From Irpex lacteus (lineage: Eukaryota; Basidiomycota; Agaricomycetes; Polyporales; Irpicaceae), in NCBI GenBank assembly GCA_001986395.2, contig MQVO02000028.1, forward strand, positions 62,001-126,000: a stretch of DNA of 64,000 nt, read 5' to 3'. The position numbers and the translations under genes are program-made. The notes beneath the pieces are model-generated. The model was not told the origin of the DNA. It saw nothing but the letters and a program-made list of their open reading frames with translations, and did not search any database. The first letter of the stretch is position 1, and every line of letters starts with the position of its first letter. Below, in pieces: positions 22,608 to 33,922 of this stretch.

Positions 22608-25029
22608 TTATGCGAAGAATTCTATACTATCGATGACTCCTAGTTTCCTCGTCTCCTGGATTATAATCTTCTCGAACCGTTCTCTCACCTCCTTCGGAAG
22701 AAATAGATCTATTTCAACATCGTCTAATGAGCTATATCTCCACGTTCCGTCAGGAAGCACCGTCGGATTCGGTCGAAAGAACTTGACGAATCGAGGTCCG
22801 TTGATCAAGGTATGGTAGAAGCGTGTTTTGCCTGGGTATCCAAAGTGCACTGAGAGCCAATCGAATCTAGCATGAAAAGCATCATCAGATGATATACAAC
22901 GCAAGCATCAAAAAGCGAGCACAAGATCCCGTCCAAGATAAAAGCACTACGTACTTCCACGTAGAGTTGATAACCATATCTCCAGGACGCATCAGGAAGT
23001 CATGCCCTAGTTCAGCGTTCCCGTTGGCTTCGAGCTTCTGTGCGTGTATTGTATCATAGGCTGCGACATATTCTGGATCTTTCGCTCGTGACATGGATTG
23101 ACGGACTCGGAGAGCTATCGTTGCAACTGTTTCAGAGGCGAAATCAGGTGCGGATTCTGTTGGTACCCATAGGAGAGCGTTGCCAGGTGTATGAGAAGGT
23201 TTGGACCCAATACCTCTAGTCTAACGGCCATATATAAGGCAAGGTTTATTAGGAAGAATATGTTACAGGGACGCATACCATGAGAATGCTGATAATATTC
23301 TGTGCAGGAGCCATATCTGGTTCAGCATGTGAGAGGCTGTATGCGATAAGGGCGGCAAGGACGTCTTGTCTAGATACAAACGCTCTCGGATCCTTCCGCC
23401 GAATCTCCTCTTGAGCGGCTGCATGCATTCGCTTGATCTGCGCTGCGTTCAGGCGCAAAGTGAGTTGCACAGGCGTTATACGTATTGGGTCATTGTGTGG
23501 TGCAGTTTCCCGCATCGAATAGACATGCTTGATGTCCGGCAAAGGTATATCTGTGAGAGTCTTTGGGTCAACGGAGTTGAGAGAGACGCGTTCATAAGTG
23601 TAATCCGGAGGAGGATCCAGTGGCACTAGGCCTTGGTAGTACTGTGACAAGGTGCGCGCGAAGTGAAGCATCACAAAGCCATCTCCTATAGACAGTAGAG
23701 GTCGGACACTGTACAGATGACCATTAATATAAATTCAACGCACCCATAAAATGCATGGCTGATAGACCGATGGATGTACTGCCAGTCTTGGTAAAGCGGA
23801 TAATAGTAACTTTCATGACAGGTTCGGTGAGCCCATGGTCTAGATATTTGACGATGTCGACGGCCTCTGTTAACGTCCACGGGTGCTGGACGACGCTATC
23901 GACAGGTACCTCAGCATCGGCAGCGCTGTCAACGACATGCACGGGTACCCCGTCGTTGGTAAGTAATATCTAGTCCCATACAGGAGCCGAGTTGAATAAG
24001 TATGAAGAAATAGTCGCGTTCATCTGAATTACTGACCTTCCACGGCTCTTTGTGATCACTGGATCTACAAAGTCGACCAGCGTGTGCAGGAAAGTATGAT
24101 AACGTCTGTGAGAGGGCGAGGTTGAACCGATCAAGGTCTATGGGCCCAGGAACAATGTGTGCGGTGTCCACCTACGTCGTAAGCATCAGTATTGGACTTT
24201 CGACGTTACTATGCTTTCTGGGGTGTTCGGAACAAAATGGTCGCGTCGCCCATTGCTCGTGCGTTTTGGGACCTTTCTCCCTCAAATTCAAATAGTCCTG
24301 TGCGTGCGTATCTTATGCATAATATATGAATATCTCATATTTTATGAGGGGGTACTTGTGTCTACGGCTGGATGCCGGGGAAGAGACTTTTTCGTATGGG
24401 GAGTTCGGAAATCTGTCACGGTTTGTCACACTCGCATATTCGAATCATTACTGAATAAGGAAGGGGCATCATCGGACTCTAAACGCAGCGGCCTATACTG
24501 ATGGCGGTGTTTGAATATGCGTGAGTCCCAATGTCACGGACATTTTTACGAACTTCCTACACACTACGTTTGAGCTGTATTCAGCATAATCGGGCTGGGG
24601 AATTAGCATATATAGGTACTATGTATCTTTTCCCAACTGAAATCATGGGCCGCGCGCATGTGCATCACGAGAAATCTCATCGATCACGGCCGGATGAGCT
24701 ATCCAAAAGTCGAGTTTCTGACTCGTACTACGATTCCCGTCCTCCCTCTCTTCGTATCATCATGAATTTTACACCAAAAGATGCGCACTCATATGCTCTA
24801 CAACATATATTATTTTTGAGCGCGTGGGGTCACCTTAGAAGCAAGAGTTTGGGGAGTTCGTAAAAACGAGCGTTTCCGAACTCCCCAGAAAGCATAGTAG
24901 ATGTAAATGCAATAGCGAACGACTGACTTTGGTACTGATCATCAGATCATTGCCGTCGAGCACATACTCTGACCGACCATTCAGGATCGTAGGCTCTTTT
25001 GGCTTGACCACGTATGACGCGTTTCCCAT
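22608..25029 (-). CDS. BAHD-type acyltransferase (transferase family), copy 1
   Basis: Six exons give 464 residues: 24928-25029, 24037-24171, 23744-23969, 23279-23685, 22955-23220 and 22608-22866; all phases agree. The enzyme class moves an acyl group from an acyl-CoA to an alcohol or amine. The catalytic HxxxDG motif is HFMGDG near residue 110, split by intron 3. The family's second motif (DFGWG in plants) appears to correspond to FDWLSVHFGYPGKTRF near the C-terminus. The N-terminus SYVVKPKEPTIL and the segment AHIVPGPIDLDRFNLAL fit the family fold. Intron 1 is 756 nt, against about 56 nt in copy 2, because it holds an inserted element. Once that is removed the intron would be about 65 nt. 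Tandem with copy 2; the pair could act in secondary metabolism, but no other pathway gene is adjacent. Confidence 0.85.
24209..24897. mobile_element. Non-autonomous DNA transposon (MITE-like) in intron 1 of BAHD copy 1
   Basis: A 689-bp insertion bounded by near-perfect terminal inverted repeats. The left end TACTATGCTTTCTGGGG starts at 24207 and the right end at 24899 is its reverse complement; 25 of 26 positions agree. If the outer TA on each side (24207-24208 and 24898-24899) is the target duplication, the element begins CTATGC and ends GCATAG. TA duplication is the Tc1/mariner habit. The GGGGAGTTCG word recurs inside, forming a hairpin at 24850-24885, and the left-hand half has another inverted pair around GCATATTCGAA. 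Two frames of about 110 codons show no transposase motif (no DDE/D signature seen). The matching intron in BAHD copy 2 lacks it. Confidence 0.75.
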
Positions 25030-25094
25030 AGCGGTTCACAACAGCAGGCATAGAAGAGCTGCAAAGGGGAGTCATACCGGAAGTTGATCGCCTG

Positions 25095-25104
25095 CTATAT
25101 ATAC
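25095..25104 (-). promoter_or_regulatory. Putative TATA box of BAHD copy 1
   Basis: Reads GTATATATAG on the minus strand, about 65 nt upstream of the ATG at 25029. Confidence 0.45.
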
Positions 25105-25812
25105 AAGCAACGAAAATAGTCACTTTGTACTATTCTGCTTGGAAACGCCTGGCGCAAACTGGGAACACATGGCTGATTAGTCATGACTGCAAACACCAAA
25201 TGAATTGATGGGTTACCTCGGATACCGGTGTGTCGTACATATTGGTCTGGTGAAGACGCTTAGATTAGCAAATGATCGGTACCGATACCGAAGAACTTGT
25301 TAGCACGTTAAAAGTGAAGAAGGATTATGACATGCACGCGCACAAAATAAGCACAAGTGCATGATAACAAGGGTGTAGTGAGTGAGTTACAGCTAAAACC
25401 AGAACGTTAGGCCACATGCCATCAATTTACACATAGGCGGACTTGGCGGGATGGTGGCGGCACTGCTGCCGCAGAGGCTTCGACGCGTCCCATTCGCCCC
25501 AGCTCACGTCTGGGCCAACGGCCGGAGGTCTTTGGTGATCCGCTCTATGTGTGTACGAAAAAATGCGGCCTAACGTTCTGGTGTTAGCTGTAATACGTAC
25601 AGCCTCTCACCAAGCGCAATGAGATTGGTAACTCAAATCAACTGCTTGGTCTTTGTAACAGAGCGGTTTGAGAACAGAGATCATAGGTTCTTGTAGACTT
25701 ATCAACGTTGAGTTTGCGTGAACACTTACTTCTCTTCGCGTCTCTCACCTTGCTGATTATTGATAACCCCCGCAAGCCAAACAATTATAAGCTCACATGA
25801 ATCTGAGGTGCT
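25105..25812. other. Intergenic between the tandem acyltransferases
   Basis: Holds the upstream sequence of copy 1 and the 3' flank of copy 2. The segment near 25180-25330 resembles the upstream region of copy 2 near 27700-27830 (shared words such as GATTAGTCATGACTGCAAA), so the promoter was duplicated with the gene. Confidence 0.45.
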
Positions 25813-27552
25813 TTATTCGACAAACACTACGTGACCGACGACCCCCAGCTTCTGGAATTCTTGACGTATCATCTCCTTGAACCGTTCTTTCACCTCCTTC
25901 GGGAGATACAAGTTTATCTCGACGTCATTCGGAGAGCTTGACCTCCACGTCCCGTCAGGAAGCAATGTTGGATTTGGTCTGAAGAACTTGATAAACCGTG
26001 GCCCGTTAATCAAGGTGTGGTAAAAGCGCGTTTTGCCTGGGTACCCAAAGTGTGCCGCAAGCCAGTCAAACCTATAAGCAAGCAAGAGGATCCGTATCAT
26101 AAGTACGAGCGATCACGCATGAGGGAGTGAGAAGTTGGTTGAATGTTCAGAGATGACTACGCACTTCCAAGTAGAGTTGATGACCATGTCGCCAGGGCGC
26201 ATCAAGAAATCCTGCCCGAGTTCCGCGTTCCCGACCTCTTCCAATTTTTGTGCGTGAAGGGCATCGAACGCGGCCACGTAGTCCGGGATTCTCGCTCGCA
26301 ACAACGACTGGCGGACCCGGAGTGCTATCGTCGCCACAGTCTCGGATGCGAAGTCCGGCGCCGGTTCTGTCGGTATCCAGAGGAGAGCGTTCCCGATCGT
26401 ATGAGACGGTTTTGAGCCAATGCCTCTCGTCTGCTCATGCCATGTAGATTGAGATTTACCACGTAGTATGATTGACGTAGACGAGGATGGAGACGTTACG
26501 TACCATGAACAGGCTCGTAATGTGCTGAACGGGAGCTATATCCGGCTCCGCGTGCGACAGGCTATAGGCAAGCAGGCCGACCAGAACGTCTTGTCGTGAC
26601 AAGAACGCCTTTGGGTCGTTCTTCCGTATTTCTGCTTGGGCGACGGCGTGAGCTTGTTTGATCTGTGATGCTAGGAGCCGCATAGTGAGCTTTACGGGTT
26701 GCACACGCTCTGGATGGTAGTGAGGCGGCGTTTCCCGCATCGGGTAGAGGTGCTTGATACCAGGGAGGGGTATGTTAGCGTAGAGGTCCAAGTTAATAGG
26801 GTCCAGTGACGATCTTTCGTGAGTGTAGCTTGGAGGGGGGTCGACTGGTTCGAGGCCTTGGTAGTATTGCGAAAAAGTACGTGCGAAGTGAAGTATGACA
26901 TGGGCATCACCTACGTGAGGTAGAGATTAGAGCCACCCGAAGACGAGGAAGTCAGAAATCCGGATACCCATGAAATGCATCGCTGATAAACCAACGCAGG
27001 TGCTCCCTGTCTTGGTAAACCGGGTGATAGTGACCTTCATGACGGGTTCTGTAAGCCCATGGTCAAGGTACCTGACTATATCGACTCCGTTCGTGAGTGT
27101 CCAGGGAGCCTGGACGATACTGTCAACCGGCACTTCGGTCTCCGCATCATTGTCCACAATATACACAGGTACACCCTCGTTTGTCAGTCGAATCTGCGGC
27201 ATATATAAGAATAAGAATAAGTCTCCCTATGTTATCATAGAGGTGGTCTGTGAGTTGACCTTCCAATGTCCCTCGCCATGAGGCGGTCGCAGAAGTCGAC
27301 CTGCGTGGGCAGGGAAGTGAGCGAGCGTGCTTGCCAATGCGTCATTGAATCGGACAATGTCGATGGGCCCAGGGACGACGTGTGCAGTGTCCACCTGGTG
27401 TGACGTGTCGATCAGCGTGGCCATAGTTGAGCGTATTGGAAACAGCACACCCTAGTACTGATCATGAGATCATTCCCGTCGAGCACGTACTCGGACTGTC
27501 CAGCTAGTACCGTAGGCTCTTTAGGTTTAACCACATATTGAGAGTCCGTCAT
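25813..27552 (-). CDS. BAHD-type acyltransferase (transferase family), copy 2
   Basis: A tandem paralogue of the gene at 22608-25029 with the same six-exon plan. The start at 27552 gives MTDSQYVVKPKEPTVLAGQS; intron 1 is about 56 nt. Matching blocks follow: AHVVPGPIDIVRFNDALAS, FPAHAGRLLRPP, VDSIVQAPWTLTNGVDIVRY, then HFMGDAHVILHFARTFSQYY at the active site. Later come RGIGSKPSHTIGNALLWIP, then FDWLAAHFGYPGKTRFYH and the C-terminus VVGHVVFVE. The catalytic motif reads HFMGDA instead of HFMGDG, so His and Asp are kept but the usual Gly is Ala. In BAHD enzymes the His is the base and the Asp is structural, so activity is plausible. The donor and acceptor are unknown. Confidence 0.85.
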
Positions 27553-27624
27553 TGCGAGTTACGGATAAATCTATGAACGGAAGTTGGAGTGAGTCACAAC
27601 GTGGCTTGTGTTGATGATCGCGCA

Positions 27625-27635
27625 GAATTTATAGC
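27625..27635 (-). promoter_or_regulatory. Putative TATA box of BAHD copy 2
   Basis: Reads GCTATAAATTC on the minus strand, about 75 nt upstream of the ATG at 27552. Confidence 0.45.
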
Positions 27636-28023
27636 GACGCTGGACTGCAAACTGAGTCATTTAGGTCTTGCTTAGAAATGACTAGAAAAACATAAACGAT
27701 TAGTCATGACTGCAAATACCAAAACGAATTGATGGAGTACTTCGACTGGTCGTGTTGGGAGCGGCGCTTCCGTTGATTATAATTAGCAGACTGTATGATG
27801 ATCGATACCCGAGAAGTCTTAGCACGTAAGGTTGCGCTACAACGGCATGCATACACGCAAAACATATATATGAAGCAGGGTAGTAGTCAGTGTGTGCGGA
27901 GTGAATACAGTCCAGGAGAAGCACAGAAAGCGTTGTCCGTCCAAAAGTCCAGTATCATCAGTAAGCATCGCGAACATAGATAACGAGATAGCAAGAATCG
28001 TGTGTTAGCGTACGATAGCTAGC
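27636..28023. other. Intergenic upstream of BAHD copy 2
   Basis: Upstream sequence resembling that of BAHD copy 1, then the 3' flank of the DUF6593-like gene. No gene seen. Confidence 0.4.
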
Positions 28024-29008
28024 CTAAACAGGAGTCAGTCGTCTTCGCTCGAGTATGAGCGCAGAGATAACGATGTGATCGAAGAGCCGATGGCCTTGAG
28101 GGAACACCTTGAGTGCGGCGGGGGGCGACGGCCGTCCGTCGGCGCGGGGAGTGAGGGAGGGGGGTGTAAAGGTCGCGAGCATGACGGCGTTGTTCGGGGA
28201 TTTTGAACCCAAATAACACTAACGGGGAGTCATTGTAAAGCGCAGCACAGTGGAAGGCAGATCAAATTAAAGAAGCTCACGTATTTGACTGGACCTTCGA
28301 AGGTCCATGTGAGATGTTTGGATGCGTCGCTGGTGAATCGCCACACCCAGTGTCGCTACAGTACAGCAGCAAGGTGAGTGCGATGTCGATATATATGGTA
28401 TGTGTGATTCGATACGCACCGCACCCCGACTGCCGCTGCGAGTCAACACACTGTCGATGATCCTCTCCAGCCCGCCAAACACCACCGTCGGTTTCCGTAT
28501 GGACACCCCCATCCTGGGAGAGGAGATCGGGATGTTAATTAGTCAGTGAGAAGCGCAGTCAACTGAGGAACCGCACGTACTCGAAATGACCAACTTGTTC
28601 GCCAAACTCGGTATCTCCGCGCGAGACGGTGGTGATGTAGGAAGACGGAATGAAGCAGTTCATGCGGACGAAGATGTGGTAGAGCGGGATGACGGCGTCT
28701 TGTGTCTGGAGGACCATGGCGTTGAAGGAATGTTCGACGGGGAGGAAGACATAGGTGACAGGCGTTGTCCTGGCGCTGTTCGCTATCGAAGGCTGTGAAC
28801 TGGTCACTGTCGTGAGCTATGTGCAATACGAAAACAAAGGTAGGTGGGAGACCCACCTCGAGGAGAAGTTGGAGTTCGACAACGGGCTAACTGGCACAGA
28901 CGATACGCGAGAATCTCGGCTAAAGGAGACGACGCTGCTGGACGCAGCAGACGTAGTCTGATCCTGGGATTCACGGTAGCTGCGGGGGAAAATGTTGGTC
29001 AGGGGCAT
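28024..29008 (-). CDS. DUF6593-like protein
   Basis: A minus-strand multi-exon gene that reads like the fungal DUF6593 family, a lipocalin-like or tubby-like small domain of unknown function found in mushrooms. Blocks in order are VTYVFLPVEHSFNAM, YHIFVRMNCFIPSSYITTVS, GEQVGHFE, then MGVSIRKPTVVFGGLERIID. An intron leads to RHWVWRFTSDASKHLTWTF, and a last exon gives NNAVMLATFTPPS and LFDHIVISALILERRRLTPV before the stop at 28024. The IVISALILERRR ending and the central ITTV.RG motif are what I recall of the family. The N-terminal exon is Ser-rich (ESQDQTTSAASSSVVSFSR). The start is uncertain: an intron with a CCCGCAG acceptor can join this exon in phase to coding-like sequence at 29035-29269, so the listed ATG may not be the true one. 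Confidence 0.6.
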
Positions 29009-29034
29009 GCACTAAGCACGAGGATCGGACTCAC

Positions 29035-29269
29035 CTGGGCAATGTCTGCTGCGATTCTGGTCTCTCTTCTTGCTTTGCTTCCTGCTCCTTGACTCCCGCA
29101 GCCTCTGCCCATTCGCTTTCGAGGATGATCATGGCAAAATCGTCGAGGGACACATTCAAGTTGGGTGTTTGTGGTAAACCCAGTTTAGCGGTCAGACAGC
29201 CCTTGGCCTGGGTACCGCCGGTGTAGCTGCATGGCGAATATTCGTAGGGAAAGATAAATGAATATTGTC
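29035..29269 (-). CDS. Coding-like exon of uncertain gene, possibly 5' part of the DUF6593-like gene
   Basis: A 235-nt open frame bounded by an AATAG acceptor and a CAG/GTGAGT donor. It reads GQYSFIFPYEYSPCSYTGG, then AKGCLTAKLGLPQTPNLNV, LDDFAMIILESEWAEAAG, and a Glu/Gln-rich end. It splices in phase to the Ser-rich exon of the DUF6593-like gene through a 54-nt intron. The frame has good codon character but I do not recognise a domain. Either the DUF6593-like protein has a long N-terminal extension, or this is the 3' end of another gene whose stop I missed. A further coding-like piece (APELIAFLVEKYPANVAS) lies upstream near 29350-29405. Confidence 0.4.
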
Positions 29270-29419
29270 CTATTGCTGGTGAGTGCCATCTATTTATTGT
29301 TTGCAGGATGGGTGAAAGGTCGGCCTCGGGGGATGTTGGTCAACTTGCGACATTGGCAGGATATTTCTCGACGAGAAACGCAATCAATTCAGGTGCCGCT
29401 CAACTCCCGACAAACCTTT

Positions 29420-30067
29420 GACATTCTTCGCACAGAATATCGCGCAAGTAACACACAAAAGTACGGCAAAGTCGGGATGTCATGGTCACAGAGCACAGTG
29501 AGTTACTGGAAACCAGGCGGGGAGCGCTGACCACCGTCGGTCACAGACGCACAAGCCCCCGCCAAGTGACACCGACGCTCCCAGGAAATGCCATGCGTTG
29601 AATATATCTCATCACCATCCGATAACCCAGAAGCCGACTTTGAAGGCTTTGTGCCCGACAACGCGCCACAAAATCATTTGATGAGTAGAGCTATCCTCGG
29701 GCGCATCAGGACCACATGGCCCGCCTAACCCTTATTTGGTAAGTGTCGGCCCAGAGCGTCGGGCTTATCACCCAAATATGGTAATGACGCGCTTCTCTAT
29801 CACCGCCTAGCGCGTGGAATCTGTATTCCATCGACACTCGTGTCTCCCACATACCCCCGCCTCGCGCTCTCGTTGCGTCGGCCAACAGTGCCGACGCTGC
29901 CCGTATTTGGTCATACACGTCCAAACAATCCTCATATATAACCTGAAGAGTCATCCTGGAGATGCAGCATCCCCCGCTCCTCCCGACACTCAAATACCTG
30001 CGCAGCCGCAGTGAGTCACCGTACCCCAGCTTGCCTCCCTCCTCCACGCCCCCGCAATCCACGCATA
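29420..30067. other. Intergenic between divergent genes
   Basis: Upstream of the plus-strand DUF6699-like gene. A TATATAA stretch at 29935-29942, about 130 nt before its ATG, may be its TATA box. Overlapping frames on the minus strand at 29706-30062 show no domain. Confidence 0.4.
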
Positions 30068-30807
30068 ATGCAATACCCGCCTACTCCGACCTCCTCCCGT
30101 GGCGGCCGTGCCCTGGCCCATGCTCCGTCACGCTCGGCGCACGGGCCAGCCACGCCCGGCGCGCCGTACATGACCTCCAGAGACCTCCCGCCGACACCAT
30201 ACACGCCGAGCACGGCCCAACTACCGGCGACGCCGTACATGACCACGGTCCCGCTCCCAGGTTCCAGTGGGCAGCCCGTCAACTCATGTACGCAACTCCC
30301 TCTGCCTCTTCATTCCTGCTCATCAATTAACCCTATCTACGCTTAACAGACGGCCTCCTCACACCTCCCTCCTCACCCGCCAGACCACGGGGACAAATAG
30401 TGCTGAACAACATCCTGACCCCCCAATACGCAGCAGCAGTCTACTTCGACATGCGCAACCCGGTCGAGCACATCCGCTTTGCACCAGGCTACGATGCATC
30501 TCTATTAGACGCCCCGGCAACTAACCCTGCGATGGGGTCTCTGCAGATCGTCGTGTTCTTCGACACCATCCGCATCGACGTCTCGAACCCGCGTGGGGTG
30601 ACAGTGAGGGATGTGTTTCATAGGTTGTACAGGGAATTATCGAAACGTGCGGAACCTGTTGAAGTCATGAGAGCTGGTCAAGCTAAAGGTGTTCAAACAG
30701 CCGCCCATGGTCATGCCGCAAGGCGTATTGACCTCCTCACACCAAGTGTATTCTTTGCGGGCCTCAACTACTCTGGCGAGGCGTTCTCTCTCGTTGTCAG
30801 GGCATAG
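30068..30807 (+). CDS. DUF6699-like protein, copy 1
   Basis: Two exons, 30068-30287 and 30350-30807, give 225 residues through a 62-nt intron (GTACGC to AACAG). The N-terminal 75 residues are a Pro/Ser/Thr-rich disordered arm with repeated PATPYMTT-like units (DLPPTPYTPSTAQLPATPYM). The C-terminal domain of about 130 residues begins QIVLNNILTP. It contains SLQIVVFFDTIRIDVSNPRG, VTVRDVFHRLYRELSKRA and DLLTPSVFFAGLNYSGEAFS. The order of a beta strand, a VTVRDVLxxIY helix and a final FAGL motif matches the mushroom DUF6699 family, whose function is unknown. A second member lies at 38418-39715. Confidence 0.75.
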
Positions 30808-31803
30808 AACACATATACGATCCTCCCACCTCCTTCTGCGTAGAAGACGTACACCAATCCCCCGTCACCAGCCTCCCACTCTCAGCGTCTCCCAATGTTT
30901 CCACTCATATGGCCTATTATTCTTTGGACGGACTCGACCCCTTTCTTGGACCCTTGTTTATCTCGGGCCCACCTACACTCACGGCATAACGCAATAATCT
31001 TCACGGACTCTTTTGCTTTCTCACCTCGGCACACGGACCACTGGTTGGCGTCCCCCCCCTCTTGCACTGGTCTAAACATTATCAACTCGCAATATTTCGG
31101 CCCCTCGACTCCCACCCTGCTGTATTTCTAGCTCTCTTTGAATGTTTTTTTCTCACTTTTACGCCTTGTTCCCGTCCACTTAAACTGCTATCACTCAACC
31201 TCCCCTCTCCCCTCGCAATCGTCCACCCCACTCATGAATTATCTGTGCTCTTTGCTAGTCTTGTCGTATTCGCTCTCGCTAGGTAGGTAGGTAGGTAGTC
31301 AGGTAATAACAACAATGTAGTCGTGTCTAGCTTTCCATCTTGGGTATGTAGTTGTAGTTAGGTAGTGTATCTTACAAGCATGTACGGTCTCGTTTGCGAT
31401 GCAATCAATACGTTTTATCAACCATTCCACACACTAATTTGAACGCGGAGGCTGAAACCCAAAAAGTCAAGTACTTTTCGCTATCAAACGGTATTGGTTC
31501 GAGCGTTCAGGGTCAGTGGAAGGAGAGCGGGTTACTTGGGGATGTATTGTACATGACTATGGCCGGATGTTCGTCAACTACAGTTACTACCACCAAGTTA
31601 AGTACTAAGATACTGTATGGGAGGAAAGTTCGCTACATACAGATGACAAAGGAGTCCTAATGTAATGCTGCTACTAGGAATTATGACGTAATATACTAGG
31701 AAAAAAGAGACTACTGTGGATGCCAAGGGTCCTTGTACGGAGCACGAGAGTATAGCCACTATTATACATCGAATTATACAGTAATTGGCCTGTCAAGGCA
31801 TGC
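30808..31803. other. Convergent intergenic region
   Basis: A pyrimidine-rich 3' flank of the DUF6699-like gene, a short GGTA/GTAG tandem run at about 31283-31300, and the 3' flank of metacaspase-like gene B. Frames of under 110 codons here have no domain. Confidence 0.45.
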
Positions 31804-33922
31804 TTATAGCTCAAATACCGTATGCGGAGCCTATTGTACGTGACCCCGTCAGTCTAACAATACAACGCACTATAACGATGCGTGAGGGTACGTACATCTC
31901 TACTAAGTCCACCGAGCTGAGGTACCTGGACCTTGTTCAGCATCTTCACGCCCTCTTCAGAGAGCGAGCTCTTGCGCCGTGCGTACCACGCCTCCATAGT
32001 CTGACGACGGGCGTGCCGCATTTGCGCGCTATAGTCAGGGCACATGCCTCAGTACTCTCTTGGGAGAAGCGGGAGAAGAGGAATCACTCACTTGAGTTGA
32101 CGGGTGAGCTCTTTGGTTGGTACGCGTTGGTGTCCGAGCTGTTCTACATGTTGCCAAATTGTTAGATTAGATTAGAAAGGTAAGATTGACAGCGATTCGC
32201 GTACCCAAGAGCTTTATCAGCAGCTGGCACACCATACAATAACGAGTATAAGCAACCAGAGATGCCACATAGAAGATGCAGCCACTCACAGACGTCATCG
32301 TATCCTCCTTCGTCTTTGCCCACGCCTGCTGATGATCTTCCGCAGAAGACAACGAAGTCTAACGAAGCCAGTCTCGCTGAGTCCTCTGCAATCTTTGGTG
32401 AGAATCATCCAAATAGACGTGAACTTACCACCAAAGGCACGTCTTCCTGCGTAGGAGACGTACACATCTCCGTCACTCCCCACCCATCGACAGGACTCTT
32501 CGACCTCTCGCTCATCTCGACGCTGTTCTTCTTCTGTCCCTGCCAGTCTGGCCCGGGAGGCTGCTCCTTGGGAGTCCATGCGGTGTCTCGACTAGAGAAC
32601 AGCGTCTTCATGCGGAGTTTCGCCGATCCGCCAGTCGAGGAGGTACTGGTAGTAGGGACCGCTTCGTGGGTATCGCTGCTTTTGTAGACGTACTCGCTCG
32701 CTTTACCACGGGCACGAGCATTACGCCGAGAGGGCTTGGAGCGTTTACGGGTCGGACTGGGACTCATCATCTTGCCGCTGAGAGGGGGAGAGGGGATGGT
32801 GCAAAATTTGTCTTGTGTGTCGCAGTGCCAATGCCAATCGAGGTCTGAATGAGTGTGTACCATGAAGGTCGTGCGTGTAAGTAATGTGCGTATTCAAGTA
32901 GGAACAGTACACATACCGAATAGGGTACCTGAGTGACACGTATCGGCGATAGCCTGGATGCATAACGGAAGGTCAGTCGGTGGAAAGCACCAGATGTTGT
33001 GTATATAGTCGTGTGCGTGTGGGCACCACTTACCACAAGTCTGGCTCCACATGGAATGCTGTTCACTAATCGCTCACGCAACTCCTACGCATGATCAAAG
33101 GGGTCAGCCAATACTAAGTAGGATAGATGAATATATGGGGGGACATGAACGCACATTGTCGATGATGAGCCCTGCCCTAATTGGATGAGCGAAGCCATAG
33201 TCCACATTTTCATCTGGTGGACCATTATGATTTGCGGTAAGGATGACTATGTTTCAAAGTAAGGTCAGTATCCGCTCTCACAAAACCTCATCAGATAGGT
33301 GGCAGTAGTAAAGGTAGTGGGCGTTCCTTGCAGTGCCAATTAACGAAGGACCCTGTACGGTAATGTGACTAACCTTCGTCCTTGCCGTCCCACTCCGTTC
33401 CCCTACGATTCTTGATCTGATAACAATGTCCGGCAACTAACAACAGATAGTCCACGAAGAAGTAAGGTTAGTGACGGACCAACAGTGGCCACTGTGTTAG
33501 TCATGAATGGAAGTCTAATGGACCCACGCACAGAAGAACACGCGACGATCACCCGGCTGTATACCTTCCACTAGATTGTCGATCTCACGAAGCTAATTAA
33601 TGGGTCGAGTATATGAGCTTTGATTGGCATAGCACAAAGATGGTATGAAGTAGAAATGACGCACAATAGTCTGTCGCGTGGGGCTCTTGGTTGCATCCAC
33701 CTCGCCCTTTGGCCCATCCTTCAAGGTGGTGATGTTCTGTTTGAGATACCCCCAGTAACCCGTGAGATGCTTATACACTCGCTCCAAGTCCTTGTGAGGA
33801 GTATTGAGCGAGGGAACCTCAGGATGCTCGGGCCACCTATATTCGATTGCGACGAGCAAAGCTTTGTCGCGCGTGCGATCTCGGGGCTCGGCTCGGATAT
33901 TCTCCAGCCTCAGTGGTGCCAT
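31804..33922 (-). CDS. Metacaspase-like cysteine protease B
   Basis: The most canonical of the three metacaspase-like genes. Exon 1 from the ATG at 33922 carries RDKALLVAIEYRWPEHP, NTPHKDLERVYKHLTGYWGY and SPTRQTIV. Spliced exons then give GDRRVFFFAGHCYQIKNRRG with the catalytic His, IDNELRERLVNSIPCGARLV, and AIADTCHSGTLFG with the catalytic Cys. Unlike A and C it keeps His after the Cys (DTCHSG). A Ser/Arg-rich linker (TRKRSKPSRRNARARGK and following) leads to an exon ending AKTKEDTMTS, then RVPTKELTRQLK. The helical block MRHARRQTMEAWYARRKSSL aligns with KMKELRCEWMQVYFKK of gene C. I end it at APHTVFEL (stop 31804-31806), matching the IFEL tails of A and C. The short IGSLSRK exon of A and C was not found here, so the last junction is the weakest. 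Confidence 0.75.

Noticed and set aside
24157..24863. Two frames of about 110 codons inside the TIR element, considered as a transposase.
   Set aside because: No catalytic acidic triad, helix-turn-helix or similarity to Tc1/mariner transposase is visible, so I call the element non-autonomous.
27448..27552. An in-frame reading of the second acyltransferase through its first intron (a frame reading LFPIRSTMATLIDTSHQ).
   Set aside because: A 56-nt intron with GTGTGC and CAG ends gives the same exon join as copy 1. Reading through would need a frame change.
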